Assembly (NCBI GenBank): GCA_000226015.1
Contig: JH154734.1
Coordinates: 89,741-145,994, forward strand
From: Mnemiopsis leidyi
Lineage: Eukaryota; Ctenophora; Tentaculata; Lobata; Bolinopsidae
Direction of reading: 5' to 3'
Length of the DNA: 56,254 nucleotides
The position numbers were made by a program, and so were the translations under genes. A model generated the notes under the pieces. It saw only the letters and a program-made list of their open reading frames with translations. It had not been told where the DNA came from and searched no databases. Positions 1-39,678 of this stretch are shown here, in pieces (within the stretch, counting starts at the first letter, position 1; each line of letters starts with the position of its first letter).

Positions 1-145
<145 letters not shown>

Positions 146-1373
146 TAATGGGTCTGAGTTTATGGGTCTGTGTCTGTGACTGTGTGTTTATGTGAATGTC
201 TGCCTGTGTTTGCCTTTGTTTGTGCCCATTTCTGTGCACGTGTACTGTGTCTGCACGTGCATGTGTCACCACACGCATATAAGTACGTAGAAAGCTGATG
301 AGGGCAGGCAAGTAGACCAATACAAGTACAGATGAGAGAATGAACTTCGACACTACTTCTAGCTTCCCTAGCAGGTGATCTACTTCGGTTGGTTAAAGTA
401 ACCTAGCATGTACTAGCACCTAATCTCCTGATCGTACAGTTGGGATTTCCTTTACCTCTACTTCACGTATAGTAGGAGTTCAAACTTGCACTTCTACCCA
501 TCTTGTATACGTGTTATCTCCTTCACTATGTGACGTAACTATGTGATACTGTCACTGTTGTGACGTTATTATGTGACAATGACGTCATAAGATGAGGGTT
601 CAACGTGCCAATACGACTTTCCGTCGTATTATCATACGACATACAACTGTTTAATTGCTGTCAGGTAGCCGATTGCAAAATTCGATATGGAGGTTACACG
701 GCCACAGAAAATAATTTCATGCACATTCAAACTATTTTGGATGGAAAATAGGCACAAGTGCGTGCGTCGAAAAAGCATCTATGGTTTTAAAATGTAATAT
801 TGACATTTCATAAAAATAGAAAAGCAAGGTCCTTAGCTAAATGTGCTTATATAAGCTTACCGCTTTACACACTGCAATATCATATCAAAGTATCAGTACC
901 CACATAAAGTTGCCGTGTAAATATCACAATGTTTGCAGATGTTTATCACTTTTCTCATCACAATAGGCGATGAAAACTAGCAGCTAGCCAGCTTGCTGAC
1001 TTTCATCAAACTACACCGTTAAATCCATGAGAAATCCTAGATAAAGGACGCCCCCTGCTGTACAAAGCAAATATTGCGTTGGTATTGTACTTTTAACTTG
1101 TTAACAATTTAAACACGATGGAATGGATTATAGATGTTACAGATACTCGTTAAGAAACTAAATTTTAGAAAATCACATATGCTACAAATAGTTTTTCATT
1201 TTTAGTAGCATTAGAATAAATTTCATTGAAATATTGATTACATTTTAGCCTCAAGCAATGGACAACTAGTTTCAATACAACACTATACTTAACTGTAACC
1301 CATATACCTCACAAAAACTGTATTAGAATTAAAATTCAACTAGATTTTCACTATTCAAAACTTAAAAACTCAC
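146..1373. other. Non-coding stretch, probably cyclase intron
   Basis: No exon with acceptable splice sites and a recognisable cyclase segment was found here. It follows (on the minus strand) the last recognised cyclase exon, so it is probably intron. Around 530-590 there is a loose cluster of TGACGT/TGACGTCA motifs related to the arrays in the mannosidase introns. Confidence 0.5.
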
Positions 1374-27873
<26,500 letters not shown>

Positions 27874-29264
27874 CTGAAAATATTTGGATGAATAAATAGC
27901 TATTGCTGTTCAAATTTTCATGGATAAGATACTAACATAGCTTGAGAAAAACACAAAAAAAAGCATTTTTCAATCCCCCTTTAAAGAGAGAGGGAGAAGA
28001 TCAGGTAGAAACAAATACTAGATTAAAAATGAGGTCCCTGAAACTTGCTTACCTAGGCAAGTAAGAGGCTTGTAGTTCTTATTGTTTGCTATAATCTTAT
28101 GCCGATAATATGGCATCTTCTCATGTTGCCGTGTTGCCGCACCTACATAGCAACAAGCTCCAGGCTAAACAGTTTACTGATCATCAGAAAACAAAATGTC
28201 AAATTGTGTGAAATTTTACTATATAAGAGAACTAGAATAAGTATATTAACTGAAGTTTTCAAGCTCTTCAGCATTTAAGATGTATCTCCCTCTCTATGCC
28301 TGATTAGGCAAAAAAAATTTCTGAACTGCAAAGCCAAACTATCATCTGTTCATTAAAACAGTCATTAATTACCAACTCAAAGTTCAAAAAGGCAGAACCC
28401 ATCTACTGACACAACTTTCAAGCTCAAGGCTCAAGCTCACAATAGGTATGATCATGTGATCCTCCATAAATCAACAATCATTAAGAAGCATAAATTTACA
28501 GATATTTTTACTGAATCTGAATTGGGTTGTATAGAAATTAATGAGTACATATTGGTGCAAAGATTATGAAATGCTTATCACATATAAACTGAGTGAAAGC
28601 TGTTCTGAAGCCTGCTTGTCTTTTAGTGATTAAAGGCGATTGCTTATACAATTATTGCTGTAAGATGGGGCAGGCTCTGTTTAAAGGTTGGCTGCTCATA
28701 CGATTAGCAAACTCATTAGTCATGTGATATTGAAAATTACAATAACTTGTGCCTTTTTCGATATAACAACATTTGTTTGCTAATCAAACCTTTTAGCAAA
28801 AATACTCATAACTTGACAAAATAAAACAAGTGCAACTACATCCATAGAGAATTAGAACTGATCATCCAAATGTAGTCCTAAAATGGAGAACGGACAAACA
28901 AGAAACTCGAGAAAATATTTGGCCTCCTAACCATGCTAGAAAATATTGGGAATTCCTTCTAACAAGGATGTAAGAAAAAAAACGGATCCATGGTTGTAAT
29001 TGTCATAATAATAAGGGTGTAACGAAACAATTTACACTTCAACTGTGCAGCCAACAAATTGAGGTTTGACAAAAAATGAAGGAAACAACATTAAATTTCA
29101 GACAATTTTGCATAGGATACATCCTTTAAACATTGTCTGTCTGTGATTTGAGGGGCTGAAAATGGCGACATTAAAAAAAAGCTTGTGTCACTTTTATTTA
29201 ATGAAATGTGGCAATACTAACTTCGGATCTTATGATGAAACAGACTTTAAATTAGTCGAATCTA
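27874..29264. other. Upstream of recognised cyclase exons; no supported feature
   Basis: The first coding exon(s) and promoter of the cyclase should lie somewhere upstream of 27873, but I could not identify them. This part is AT-rich with no open frame resembling a known family. Confidence 0.45.
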
Positions 29265-29900
29265 TGGTCAGTCTACAAGAAGCCTGACTGGTCCGCAGAC
29301 CACCGTCGAGTAGTCCGCGGAGCACTAGTAAAATACAATTTTTTAGTAAAATACTTGTCCAGTAATTGAGTGGTTGGCGGACCAGTTCTAAGGTGGCGAA
29401 TATCTATTATCTAGTTGACCTTGTCAACTTGACAAGTGGCTGAAACAAACTGATCCTTAACTAGCTTGATTTGGTCATGTATGATCTGATATTTGAGTAA
29501 TCGCCTGGAGAATGCTTGACACCGATGGATCAGATTAACGGCAGGTACAAGGGTCATATCAGAAAAGCAGCCAGGGAGTAGGGACAGGACAGGACATTGA
29601 GGAGTACAGAAAACCACGTTGAATTTGAAAGAGGAAATCCCTTGCATTCTCGTCCGATTTCGTTTTGCAGTGAGTGACTCATATTAAAAACAACAATGGC
29701 TGTTTGCCTAGTGTCATCTTAAATAAATAAAATAAATAAATAAATAAATCTTGCAATACCAATGTATAATTGAGTCAGATTATTATGAAAGTATTTGCTG
29801 ACACTATTGATTTAGGCCAGGTGAAGTGGTCTGCAGACCATTGGTGGTCCTCGGACCAGTGCTGGTTCACGGACCAGTCAAGGTTCTTGTAGACTGCCAG
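29265..29900. mobile_element. TIR element with GGTCCNNGGACC sub-terminal repeats
   Basis: GTCTACAAGAA-.CTGACTGGTCC at the left (29270-29300) is matched in reverse complement at the right (about 29855-29899). Several CTGGTCCGCAGACCAC-like short palindromic repeats lie near both ends, as in sub-terminal repeats of DNA transposons. The 636-bp interior has no recognisable transposase. Confidence 0.6.
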
Positions 29901-31179
29901 GTTTTGAGAGGGATTCGCACCATTTTTAAGAACTTTAAAGTAGTAAATGCCTCCAATTAAGGTTGGTCACTCAATCTACCGATGTTTTTTGTAAGACCAA
30001 AGGCAACAAATGGCTTGAAACTTGTGTGTCACATCTGTGTGTCACCACATCTGACTACTTGGTGAATTCTCTTAAGGACACAGGGAACCTATTAAGCAAA
30101 GTTAAAAGGAAAGAGATGGCATTCGAGAATATCCTTATCAAGATGAATAATGTTGCACCGCATTTGGCATAAAGAAAACAGGCCTTTTTGGAGTCACCAG
30201 GAGTGGAGATTATTCCTGATTGTCCAAAAAGTCAAGCTCGCAAAAAATTATGTTATGACCCAAGCTTGTTGTAAGAACACTACAGAGCACTTATTCGAGA
30301 GGGAGGGACAGACAGATGTTGTTATTTTGAACTTTTATTCTTTCGAAAGTGTTATACCGCTTATCTAAGAAAAGCTTCAATAATGAAACACAGATCAAGT
30401 TGAATAATCTTCACAGAAATAGACAACCAGTTTGAGATGTTACATAACGATGTTAAATGTCATAATCTCAGGTCCTCCTCGAAAGACTTATTCCTCAATA
30501 AATGTATTAAATTTGTAGTGTTGAAATAGTTTAAAACTTACCGCTTACATGAAAATCTTTTAATTATGCACTAGTACTTTGCAGTTGGGCAGGTAATATA
30601 TGTCAGCTCTTACTACATGAAAACCCATCAGTAGAAGACTTGTACACGTCATAAAGTGAATATATCTAAGAAAAATGGTAGTTTTTGTACTATTTTGAGG
30701 GAAGGAGGGACGCCATACCCCCTGCAGTTTAAGAAAACTTTCTTACAATAAAGTACACATATTACTTGACTTTGATTAATTTATGGTTGATGACGCATGG
30801 AAGTACCATTTGATACCTATAATGCATTTGTACTAGAGGAACAAATTTCAATTTTGTAAATTGGTGCAGTTGTGAATAAAAGCTTATAATTTTAACACAG
30901 CGTGGTCACAAGAACTGCACTTGGTAATGACTGAAGATTTGAGGTTCAAATCCGGTTGGATATCAAGAACTTAGACAATTTTTTGAGGAGAAGATCTAAT
31001 GGTGATCTACCAATTTAAATTTGTCATAATTGATTTTTGAAAATTTGATGAAAATTTTGGTGCCAACAATCTATTCTTAAACAGGAAAATTGCAAAATGA
31101 CATATTGAATGTAAGACCACTTAATACAAGTTGATTTTTCATTTTACTATAGTTCAGCCATAAGAAACTTTAAACAAAG
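29901..31179. other. AT-rich stretch, no supported gene
   Basis: Two adjoining plus-strand open frames at about 29963-30368 do not resemble a family I know and may be relics of a mobile element. A GGTTCAAATCC motif near 30943 resembles a tRNA B box but has no matching tRNA body. Confidence 0.4.
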
Positions 31180-31326
31180 TGCACGATCGATAATGCAAAT
31201 ACGACGATGTCAACTATGAGAACTATGAAGCGCTCGATTTTAATTTCTATAAACATTAATTTTCGCGCGCGGCGTCGCGTGTTTGAATTGTGCTGCCGAT
31301 ATGGACAATGGAATATATTTTTGTTG

Positions 31327-32130
31327 TTGTAGGTTAATTACCTACTGTCGCGGTCTTGTTGCGGTGATACCCGAGGCATACGCGCCATACGCAGTTCAAA
31401 GCTGAACATTGCATTTTAAACGGTATACGGATATAATCTCGTCAATCGCGGTTTATTACGCGCTCTCGAGCATTTATGGCCTTGCAACATTCGAATTTTA
31501 AAGACTAGATTCTTATAAAAAGCGCATTGCAATTGATTTGGGACCTCAGTCTTTGTTGTTTTGCAATAAAGGTCGGAGCGAGAGATTAGGGAAACGTAAA
31601 CTTAAAGAGAGCCTTGTAGGTTGATAACCTACTGTCGCGGCCATCACGCGCTGTCACGCATTTCTGGCCTGGCCTGGCCTGGCCTTCGACGAAATTCTAG
31701 ACGCGCATCGCCCGTTGAAGAGAGCCGCGCAGATCTTGTAGGTTGATAACCTACTGTCGCGGCCATCACGCGCTGTCACGCAAATTTCTGGCCTGGCGCA
31801 TCGCCCGTTGACGCAGATCCCGATTGTAGGTTGATAACCTACTGTAGCGGCCATCACGCGCTCTTACGCATTTTTAGACGCGCATCTCCCGTTAAAGATC
31901 CCGATAGACTAGACGTGCATCACCCGTTATTTGTTTATTTTACCTAGGCCTTACCAGGTAATTACGAACGCTACTTGTCTGACTTTGTCCGACCCTCATT
32001 CGAAGCGAATAAGATGACAAAAGGGTTTGTAGGTTGATAACCTACTGTCGCGGCCATCACGCGCTGTCACGCATTTCTGGCCTGGCGAATTTCGAAGAAA
32101 TTCTAGACGCGCATCGCCCGTTGACAAAAG
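31327..32130. repeat. Five dispersed copies of a hairpin-headed GC-rich repeat
   Basis: Copies start at about 31327, 31614, 31736, 31824 and 32027. Each opens with the near-palindrome GTAGGTTGATAACCTAC (31616-31632, 31738-31754, 31826-31842, 32029-32045; variant with TTAAT centre at 31329-31345), followed by TGTCGCGGCCATCACGCGCT and, in most, CATTTCTGGCCTGG and GACGCGCATCGCCCGTTGA. The tails differ in length, so the copies are not a simple tandem array. Confidence 0.9.
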
Positions 32131-32263
32131 GGTGCGCGCTGCCGTACAATTTCATTTCAATGGGTTTGATTTCAAAATCTTTAAACCGAAATATTTTTTA
32201 AATTTTTTATGCCAACTTGTTGACGAATAAGTTTACTTCTCATTTTTATTTTCGTTCACCTAA

Positions 32264-32367
32264 CCAGGTGCTTACGCATTGCTTTGCGTTGTGGCCCATT
32301 TACGGCATACGGGGCGGCAGCGGGTCAGGCAACGTTTGACAACTTACGCGCGTGCGTAAGCACCTGG
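32264..32367. mobile_element. 104-bp element with perfect 15-bp inverted ends
   Basis: CCAGGTGCTTACGCA at 32264-32278 is the exact reverse complement of 32353-32367. The interior is GC-rich. A related CCAGGTAATTACG motif is at about 31954. It may be a very short MITE or a stem-loop; no clear target-site duplication is seen. Confidence 0.55.
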
Positions 32368-32813
32368 CGTATTACTTCAGCGCCGCGCAAATGATTTTAG
32401 CGCTGTGAAATCCTATTTAATTCGCGTTGGATAAAGGAAAGCTGCCAATCGCTCTCCGTCAAAGATCGATGAAGTATCAATTTTAATAAATCAGTTTATA
32501 GCCGACTGGTTCCGATTTTTAATTCCCCGTCGAGTGTTATGCAGTTGTGCGATGCTTGCTAAAAGTGTTTCAAGATACATCAGTACAGGTTAGTCGATTA
32601 TTTTATGATACTGCTAAATGGTACAATCACATGAATTATTTGTAAAATTCTGTATGTTCTTCTTGAACTTAATCTCTTTTTTGATACTGATATCCGGAGA
32701 TTTAAAGCAACTTTGCAAAACTGAACTGTACGATTTAAAATCCAACTTTACAGAGCTTTCATCTGTCGATTTGACCGTTGACCTTAGCTCCTTTAATTCA
32801 TTGTCCGTGTACG

Positions 32814-33924
32814 TTAAATTGTTAAAAGCTCAGCCTGTGGTGAGTCAATCAGCTCGGACTTCATACTTCTGGAAACTTCGTCGCTGTCCGTGGTCATTGC
32901 AATAAAGTCGCCGAGATAAGACAGTGCACAATTAACTATATTGCTTTAATCACGTTTCAACAACTTCTCTCCGATAATGGACCAAGTTTACCTGTTCTGG
33001 TGATACGAAGCTTCTCCATGCTTTCATGTAAGAAGAACCCAGCTTCCTTCATCAAGTGATTCATATCGGTGTAATAGTCTGAACTGTGATTACATGTCAT
33101 GCCGTACATCAAGTCGATGCACAAACCGTGGTTACCTTGATGTTGAGACAAGCTTAATTATAGACAGCACAAAAACTGCAACGTTACATACTTTGTTACT
33201 TTGTTGGGGTATATCTTCAAGTAGGAAGGGTCATCAGATATCGGACCACCGTGTTGATGTGAAGTCCACAAGTGAATTGGACCAGCTGCGGGTGTAACCT
33301 AAGTCAAAATAGGCTGAAAATTCGAACGATAAATTCACCAAACGTTTAATGTCTCTCTGTGCCGAATAAATGATCGTAGGCAATGACAACAATCGCGAAG
33401 TTGTGGATGAATCATGATTCATGATTCATAAACGATTTTTTTAAATAAGAATTATTGGGCAAAATCTTTCGATTGGCTGAACGGCTACATATGCTGTTAA
33501 GCTGTTTCATATGGCAAATAAAACTGTCCCTCACTGTCTAATTTAAGAAACACTTCTTTCCTCAAATCAGGAAAAAATGTTTTGCCAATCTTCTAAAATC
33601 TCAAACATTCGAACTCAGATCCTCTTGTTGGTCTTCCTCAACTCTCGACCTCATGAAACTTGTGCTAATGAGATTCCATTCTTCTAGTTAATCTTATGAT
33701 TTTAGCTGGCTTTTAATTATCTAGCAACTTTGATAACATTTTGTTGATCGTGAACATCACTTTTTAACAATCTTGTAGTCACAGTTTTGGACGAAATACT
33801 TACTATTGCGACTAATCAACATCACATTACCTCGCCATAACGTACCTAGAATGTGTGCTGTGCAGCAATCTATCTCTGCCTCTATCTTGATGATAAGAAA
33901 ACCGACAAGGTGTATTGTTGACAT
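32814..33924 (-). CDS. Possible small four-exon gene, unknown product
   Basis: Exons 33924-33846, 33285-33192, 33152-32992 and 32935-32814 can be chained with matching phases and GT-AG borders into 151 codons from ATG to TAA. The product would start with a hydrophobic MSTIHLVGFLIIKI segment and contain GNHGLCIDLMYGMTCN and YLGDFIAMTTDSDE. I recognise no family. Weak points: the second intron would be only 39 nt, far shorter than others here, and there is no homology to lean on. An unrelated plus-strand open frame overlaps at 32618-32905. Confidence 0.3.
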
Positions 33925-36780
33925 GGTTGTTCCTGTAGGACATATCTGCAATCGATCTGCTGTTTAAATAAAACTTCTCCAGAGCTACTCACTGCAAATT
34001 AAGATTAAATGAATTAAGAGTCACGCCTGACATACAAGTAAAACACAATGTTATGCCTATCCAAGATGAAGTGGTATGTCTACTTAGTTACTGCTTGGTA
34101 CCCTATTTTCAGTATATTGCCTAACTAGTCATGAGTAGCAAGTTACCCAGCCCAGTTGATCCCAAGGACACCGCTTTAGAAGAGAATGTCACCTTGCTCA
34201 GATATCTCCTTATTTATTCCTGTTAGGTATGGCGAATTTCCAGTGAAAACTTTTTATTCCGAATGCCCATTTCGCTTCCTTAATGCTGGCACACTTGTAA
34301 TAGAATTACCGAGACTTAATCACCAAATTAACTGCAGAATTCCACATTCCACCTGACCATTGCATTACATCCACGCATTCCAAGTCTACTACTCATAATT
34401 TATCTAATCACACGAAACAGGGCACACGCAGGAGCATTAAGCCGTGTTTAGTTAGCTGGTTGTTACATAAACTTCCTCCGCAACTCACCGTGTCTTTACC
34501 TTAGTAACCGCCCCGCAACACGGTATACGTATCAGTTTTCACGTAGCACACCTGCTGTTCCTCCGCGTTAGCGCTGCTGTGTTTCTTCTGTGTTCTCCAG
34601 TTGCTAGTTGCTAGTTTTGTAGTGTAGTTTCGTACTGAACTGATACTACTGAGTGTACTGAGTCGTCTGAGAGACAAGAATTATGAGAGATCATCTACCA
34701 GGTAAACACAATACTGTTGTGTTTTCAGAATTATTGTAACTTAGACTGTTGTCTTGGTTACTGATTTATGTGTCTAATTTGTCGTGATGTTCATTGTTCA
34801 GTTTAACTCATTCTTCTTTCAAAAGAGGCAAAAGTGTTTTGTCCCAGGTTTCTTAACAAGACTTGTCTTTTCATTCTCGATTTATACGTTTAAATTACCA
34901 CAAACCTATCATTCACAAACCATTTACTGATCTTTGACGGATCCATCGCCAAGCAGTATCACACACACTATAGATAGAGTCCTCACTTCATTGTGTAAGA
35001 ATTCTTAATGAGTAGTAATGATTTCTTAACCAATAGTGCTGATTTCTTGATTTTGTGTTTTGTGTTTCCATACCATTACTGAAATCTCGTGACTTGTATT
35101 ATATACAGTTCCTAATTTGCTCACGTACAAATTTGTCATACCTAAAGTAAAAGGTGAACTTTTCCTCGGAAATTCAAATACAGTATACTCCTGTCGTGTT
35201 CCGCAAAGCTAATTTGTAAACTGTATCAGATTACTTGTCATTCTCATGTACGTGTCCATAGACATGGAATTATAGACCCGTATTGACGATACGCTGTATC
35301 GTTACTCTTTAATCTAAACATTCCAGTAAATTCCTTGGAATAATACCTATCTACCCCCCGCCCCGGAGTTTAGTCCTACTGCATTTCAGATTACTTTGTT
35401 TCTTATCATGCAAGCCCACTGTAGCTGTAAAATTTTTGAGCGTTTGGCGTTTGAAATTTTATATCTTTAAATTTTGTTGGTTAACCGTGTTTACAAAAAC
35501 TCGCGTTTTTTGTCAGCGTTCTGTCAGACTTCTTATTTGCGTCACGTTTCTGCAAGTTAAACTTCAAATATTGTAAACCACGTGAGTTTTTTACCGTAAC
35601 GACTCTAGAGTTTATATTGTGCTATTACAAAACATTCGACACAGATGGTGCAAGGTGATCTTTCGTTGTCATGGAAACTGTTTGTCATTTTGCTTTGTCA
35701 CCTGCCGACACCATCATGAGCCTTTTGTTATTTCTCTCTATAATGTTTACAATTTCTATGACTTTCTCCTTCTCTTCTTCATTGTCCCTCTATCGAGATT
35801 CATTCTCCACTGATCAGTCATCTATTGTTACATTGTTGTACCGACGTTGCCTGCTATTATAAACCCTACTAAAACCCCAAATTTACTCATTTACCCTGGT
35901 GTACAGTTGCTGTTGTTCTACTTCTCTAGCTCTGTTTACATTGAGACGCTAGACTTCTCCTATAACTGGCACCAGCTTGCACTGGTATACAATTAGTCAG
36001 TTTCGTTCTTGTAGGTCGTGTGAAATGTCACTACACTATACCAACCTCTCTACAGCTTGTTTATCTTCTGTTTATCTTCTGTACCTTATGTAATATTGCA
36101 CATACCTGCCTAGAAATCACGTGTCTATCATAATACTGACTTATCCAGGGCACGACATTTTACTTTTAGTCTATTTCCAAATAGTTTATTTCCAAATAGT
36201 TTATCAATTATCATGTACCTGAGGTTGACATGACTTTGGGAAGAAGAAGCCAAGTTAAATTTTCCGTCGTCGGTTGTCAATTCTAATTAGTTATCGTGAA
36301 TTTTACCAGGTGGGTCCTATCTGTCTATTACATGTACATGTTGTTTGGGCATGCACGTATTATTGTCTGCGTTTATCTTAACATTTTGTTGTCCAATTTA
36401 ACCAATTCGATGAAGGCACATTGCTTGTTTTGATTCATCGAAAAAAAAACCAATTGATATAGAAAATTATCGTACTGACCAGTTTGTTCTATTCATGATT
36501 TATTGAGGACGTTACATGAACAGTTACATAGCACACGTGATGCTCTAAGTTTTATAACTCCCCGGATCATAGCTGATATCTTTACATCAACATTTTTCTA
36601 CATCTATAGAATGTTACTTGTATCATTTCAAGTAACAAGTTGTTGTTTATTCTCCTCATTAGTCGATAACTTAAATACTGAGTTCAACTGAGAGTTTTTG
36701 GTCATGAGTATCAAAATTGTTACTTCGTACAGTTTTTGCAGGTATTTTGTAGACTTTCTGGTTATATTGTTCTCTTGTAG
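33925..36780. other. AT-rich intergenic stretch
   Basis: No confident gene. ATGAGAGATCATCTACCAG followed by gtaaac at 34684-34708 could be a short 5' coding exon. Open frames near 35619-35862 and 36503-36691 show no family resemblance and biased hydrophobic composition. Confidence 0.4.
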
Positions 36781-36787
36781 ATTCCAT

Positions 36788-37648
36788 GCCTAGTACTCAA
36801 CACAAAATCTTGTAGATCCAGTGACCAGTACTCCACACAAAATCTTGTAGATCCAGTGACCAGTACTCCACACAAAATCTTGTAGATCCAGTGCCCAGTA
36901 CTCCACACAAAATCTTGTAGATCCAGTGACCAGTACTCGACACAAAACTTAGTAGATCCAGTGGACCAGTACTCCACANNNNNNNNNNNNNNNNNNNNNN
37001 NNNNNNNNNNNNNNNNNNNNNNNNNNNNNNNNNNNNNNNNNNNNNNNNNNNNNNNNNNNNNNNNNNNNNNNNNNNNNNNNNNNNNNNNNNNNNNNNNNNN
37101 NNNNNNNNNNNNNNNNNNNNNNNNNNNNNNNNNNNNNNNNNNNNNNNNNCACACACAATCTTGTAGATCCAGTGCCCAGTAATCCACACAAAAATCTCGT
37201 AGATCCAGTTACCAGTACTCTACACAAAAATCTTGTAGATCCAGTGACCAGTACTCCACACAAAATACTCGTAGATCCAGTGACCAGTACTCCACACAAA
37301 ATCTCGTAGATCCAGTGACCAGTACCTTACACAGAATCTTGTAGATCCAGTGACCAGTACTCCACACAAAATCTTGTAGATCCAGTTACCAGTACTCCAC
37401 ACAAAATCTTGTAGATCCAGTGCTCAGTAGTCCACACGAAATCTTGTAGATCCAGTGACCAGTACTCCACACAAAATCTCGTAGATCCAGTGACCAGTAC
37501 CTTACACAGAATCTTGTAGATCCAGTGACCAGTACTCCACACAAAATCTTGTAGATCCAGTTACCAGTACTCCACACAAAATCTTGTAGATCCAGTGCTC
37601 AGTAGTCCACACGAAATCTTGTAGATCCAGTGACCAGTACTGAACACA
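36788..37648. repeat. 35-bp minisatellite with assembly gap
   Basis: Units of 35 bp of the type CCAGTGACCAGTACTCCACA plus CAAAATCTTGTAGAT are repeated throughout, interrupted by about 171 N at 36979-37149. The right half shows a higher-order period of 175 bp (five units) from about 37290 to 37620. Long open frames here are artefacts. Confidence 0.96.
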
Positions 37649-37649
37649 A

Positions 37650-39660
37650 ATAAAGGCTGCCGGTGGACCAGCAATTTTCTCTAGGTCGACTGTTGACGAT
37701 AATTACTGGTAAAAGCTGGAGCTGTACATTTTGTACTAATGGTGCTTCCACTGCGTGCAGCAATCACATAAATACACGCACGTGTGTTAGCCGTGTATAT
37801 TGACTATTGAGCTTGTATTGTGGAAGTCAATGGTATTCTGGTATTTCTGGTATGTCTGATATTTCTATTTTGTCTTAGATTCACCTTTTCTCCACTTCCG
37901 CTCCCGTTGTCTTTATCATCTTGTGAAAGGATTATATAGTTGACTTCGTACTTATTAACTTATTTAGTTTCATAAAAGTTAATATATATTTTAGAAGTTG
38001 AAATAGTTTTTCTTGTTCAATTATAATGTTGATCCTTGCGAACAAACCTAAGTAAAACCTGCAAGCTGAATGCCCTAGCCTAAAGAATAACTTGTGTGAA
38101 TGTGTGATTTTGGGTTCACACATTTGCTTCCGCCTAACTTCATGGTGCGATGCTACTTTGATAATAACGCAGAGTGGGCTTGTTAAGTAATTATATTTTA
38201 CTTTCCTTGCTTGGCTGGAATCTAAAGAATGTGTAATCCCTGGATTGTCCTGTAATTATACACCCGGTTATCATTGCACGTCATAGTCAGTGTTGTTGTT
38301 GTTGTTTTAACCTCTTTGATCTGTTGGTCTGAGATAGTCTCGATACGTTACACGGAATGCAGTGCTAAATCTTTACGCCTGCTCAAAAAAAGCTATCAAC
38401 TTTACTTGTTTTCTTTAATTCATTGATAAGGAATAAAATCACGTTCACGACACTCCTCCAGTGCGGATATAGTTATTGATTATCAATTTGTTCGCCCACT
38501 GATATACACTATTGGTGGGATAACTGTGACTATAATTGTATTAGAATGTACACGCTCTGTACACACTACACACGATTTATTATTGTATTCGCTCTCCCAG
38601 TAATTAACCAACACAAAATACAGTTTGAAGCCCTGCACTCTTTATCAGTGCACCTTTAGTCTCTTCGCATTAATGCTCTCTGACCACGGCATTTCGTTCT
38701 TCATTTTCTAGGGTTCTTTTGACAGCTCTTTCAAGATTCTTTCAGCCCTATCAAGATAGTGTTGTTATGTATATTTGGTGTCCTAACCCAAATTTTGAAT
38801 TTATAATATGTACAGATTTAATGAATTTCTTCAATCTTTTTGTGATATCAGCAATTTTGCGTATAGCTACCATCCAATCCAATCAATACACTTTAGAGCT
38901 TCATCAGATTTCCCAACGCGTAATAAAATTTGATGAAGGTGATCTTAAATTCTGCACATTAATGCGTCTAATTACACGAAGTTTAAATCCTGCCTGCTTC
39001 ATCTGACGCTACAGTTTACTTTTTAACATACCTTCAATTCGGTATAATCAGAGTGCATACTGTACAAGAAAGATTTATCCGCATTCTGCAGAATCAAGTA
39101 TTGCAGCGTTGACTTTAGTATGAGCTGATGTATGCATTCACTTAGTGTAGTCCTATGTATAAATCTTGCTTGAATTGATAAAGTGTACGCTAAGTGTAGA
39201 CCGATCAGTAATAGTTTATACTTTATATATACGGCAAATGTAGTTGTGACTTGATCGGCCTCGATAATCCAACATAAAATCTTGAAAAACTGCAAGAAAT
39301 CAATTTTACCAATAGTACAATTTTACACAAACAGCACTGTGAATAAAATTATTACATTGAGTACTTATAAAAGCCCAATGTTACACCATTCTACATATTG
39401 CAGGCCTTATAAGTCGTGGGTATAGTAGTTCCTAAGGTTTTTGCTATTATACTTTGTTGATTTACTTGTATCAATTAACACACATAGTAATGTCTCGAAC
39501 AGGACATTAAAATGCTTGATTATGTAGATTTTATCATAAAAAATTTTCACTTAAAAACAAAAAATTGTACCCAAAAGCAAATTACGTAGCAGATTAAAAC
39601 TAAACTTACACACAGCGTTTTGTTTTTGTACCATACTTTAATCCACATATAACCGTTGAA
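37650..39660. other. AT-rich stretch upstream of malic enzyme
   Basis: No supported gene. Open frames near 38719-39006 (plus) and 39023-39295 (minus) lack family resemblance. Confidence 0.45.
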
Positions 39661-39678
39661 TGCTGACAGGTCACGCCA

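Larger units (their letters stand above)
31180..32470. other. CpG-rich block in AT-rich surroundings
   Basis: CGCG and GCGC are frequent here and rare in the flanks. The block carries the five hairpin repeats and the 104-bp TIR element listed separately. It could be a promoter-like island or simply a cluster of GC-rich repeats; no exon was recognised. Confidence 0.55.

Noticed and set aside
30930-30960. GGTTCAAATCC resembling a tRNA B box
   Set aside because: No A box or acceptor stem at the correct distance, so no tRNA gene.
31654-31857. 67-codon open frame on the minus strand in the hairpin repeats
   Set aside because: Reads across repeated units and has no conserved protein pattern beyond the DNA repeat.
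36762-37577. Several repeat-derived open frames on the minus strand
   Set aside because: Translation of the 35-bp minisatellite, partly through N.
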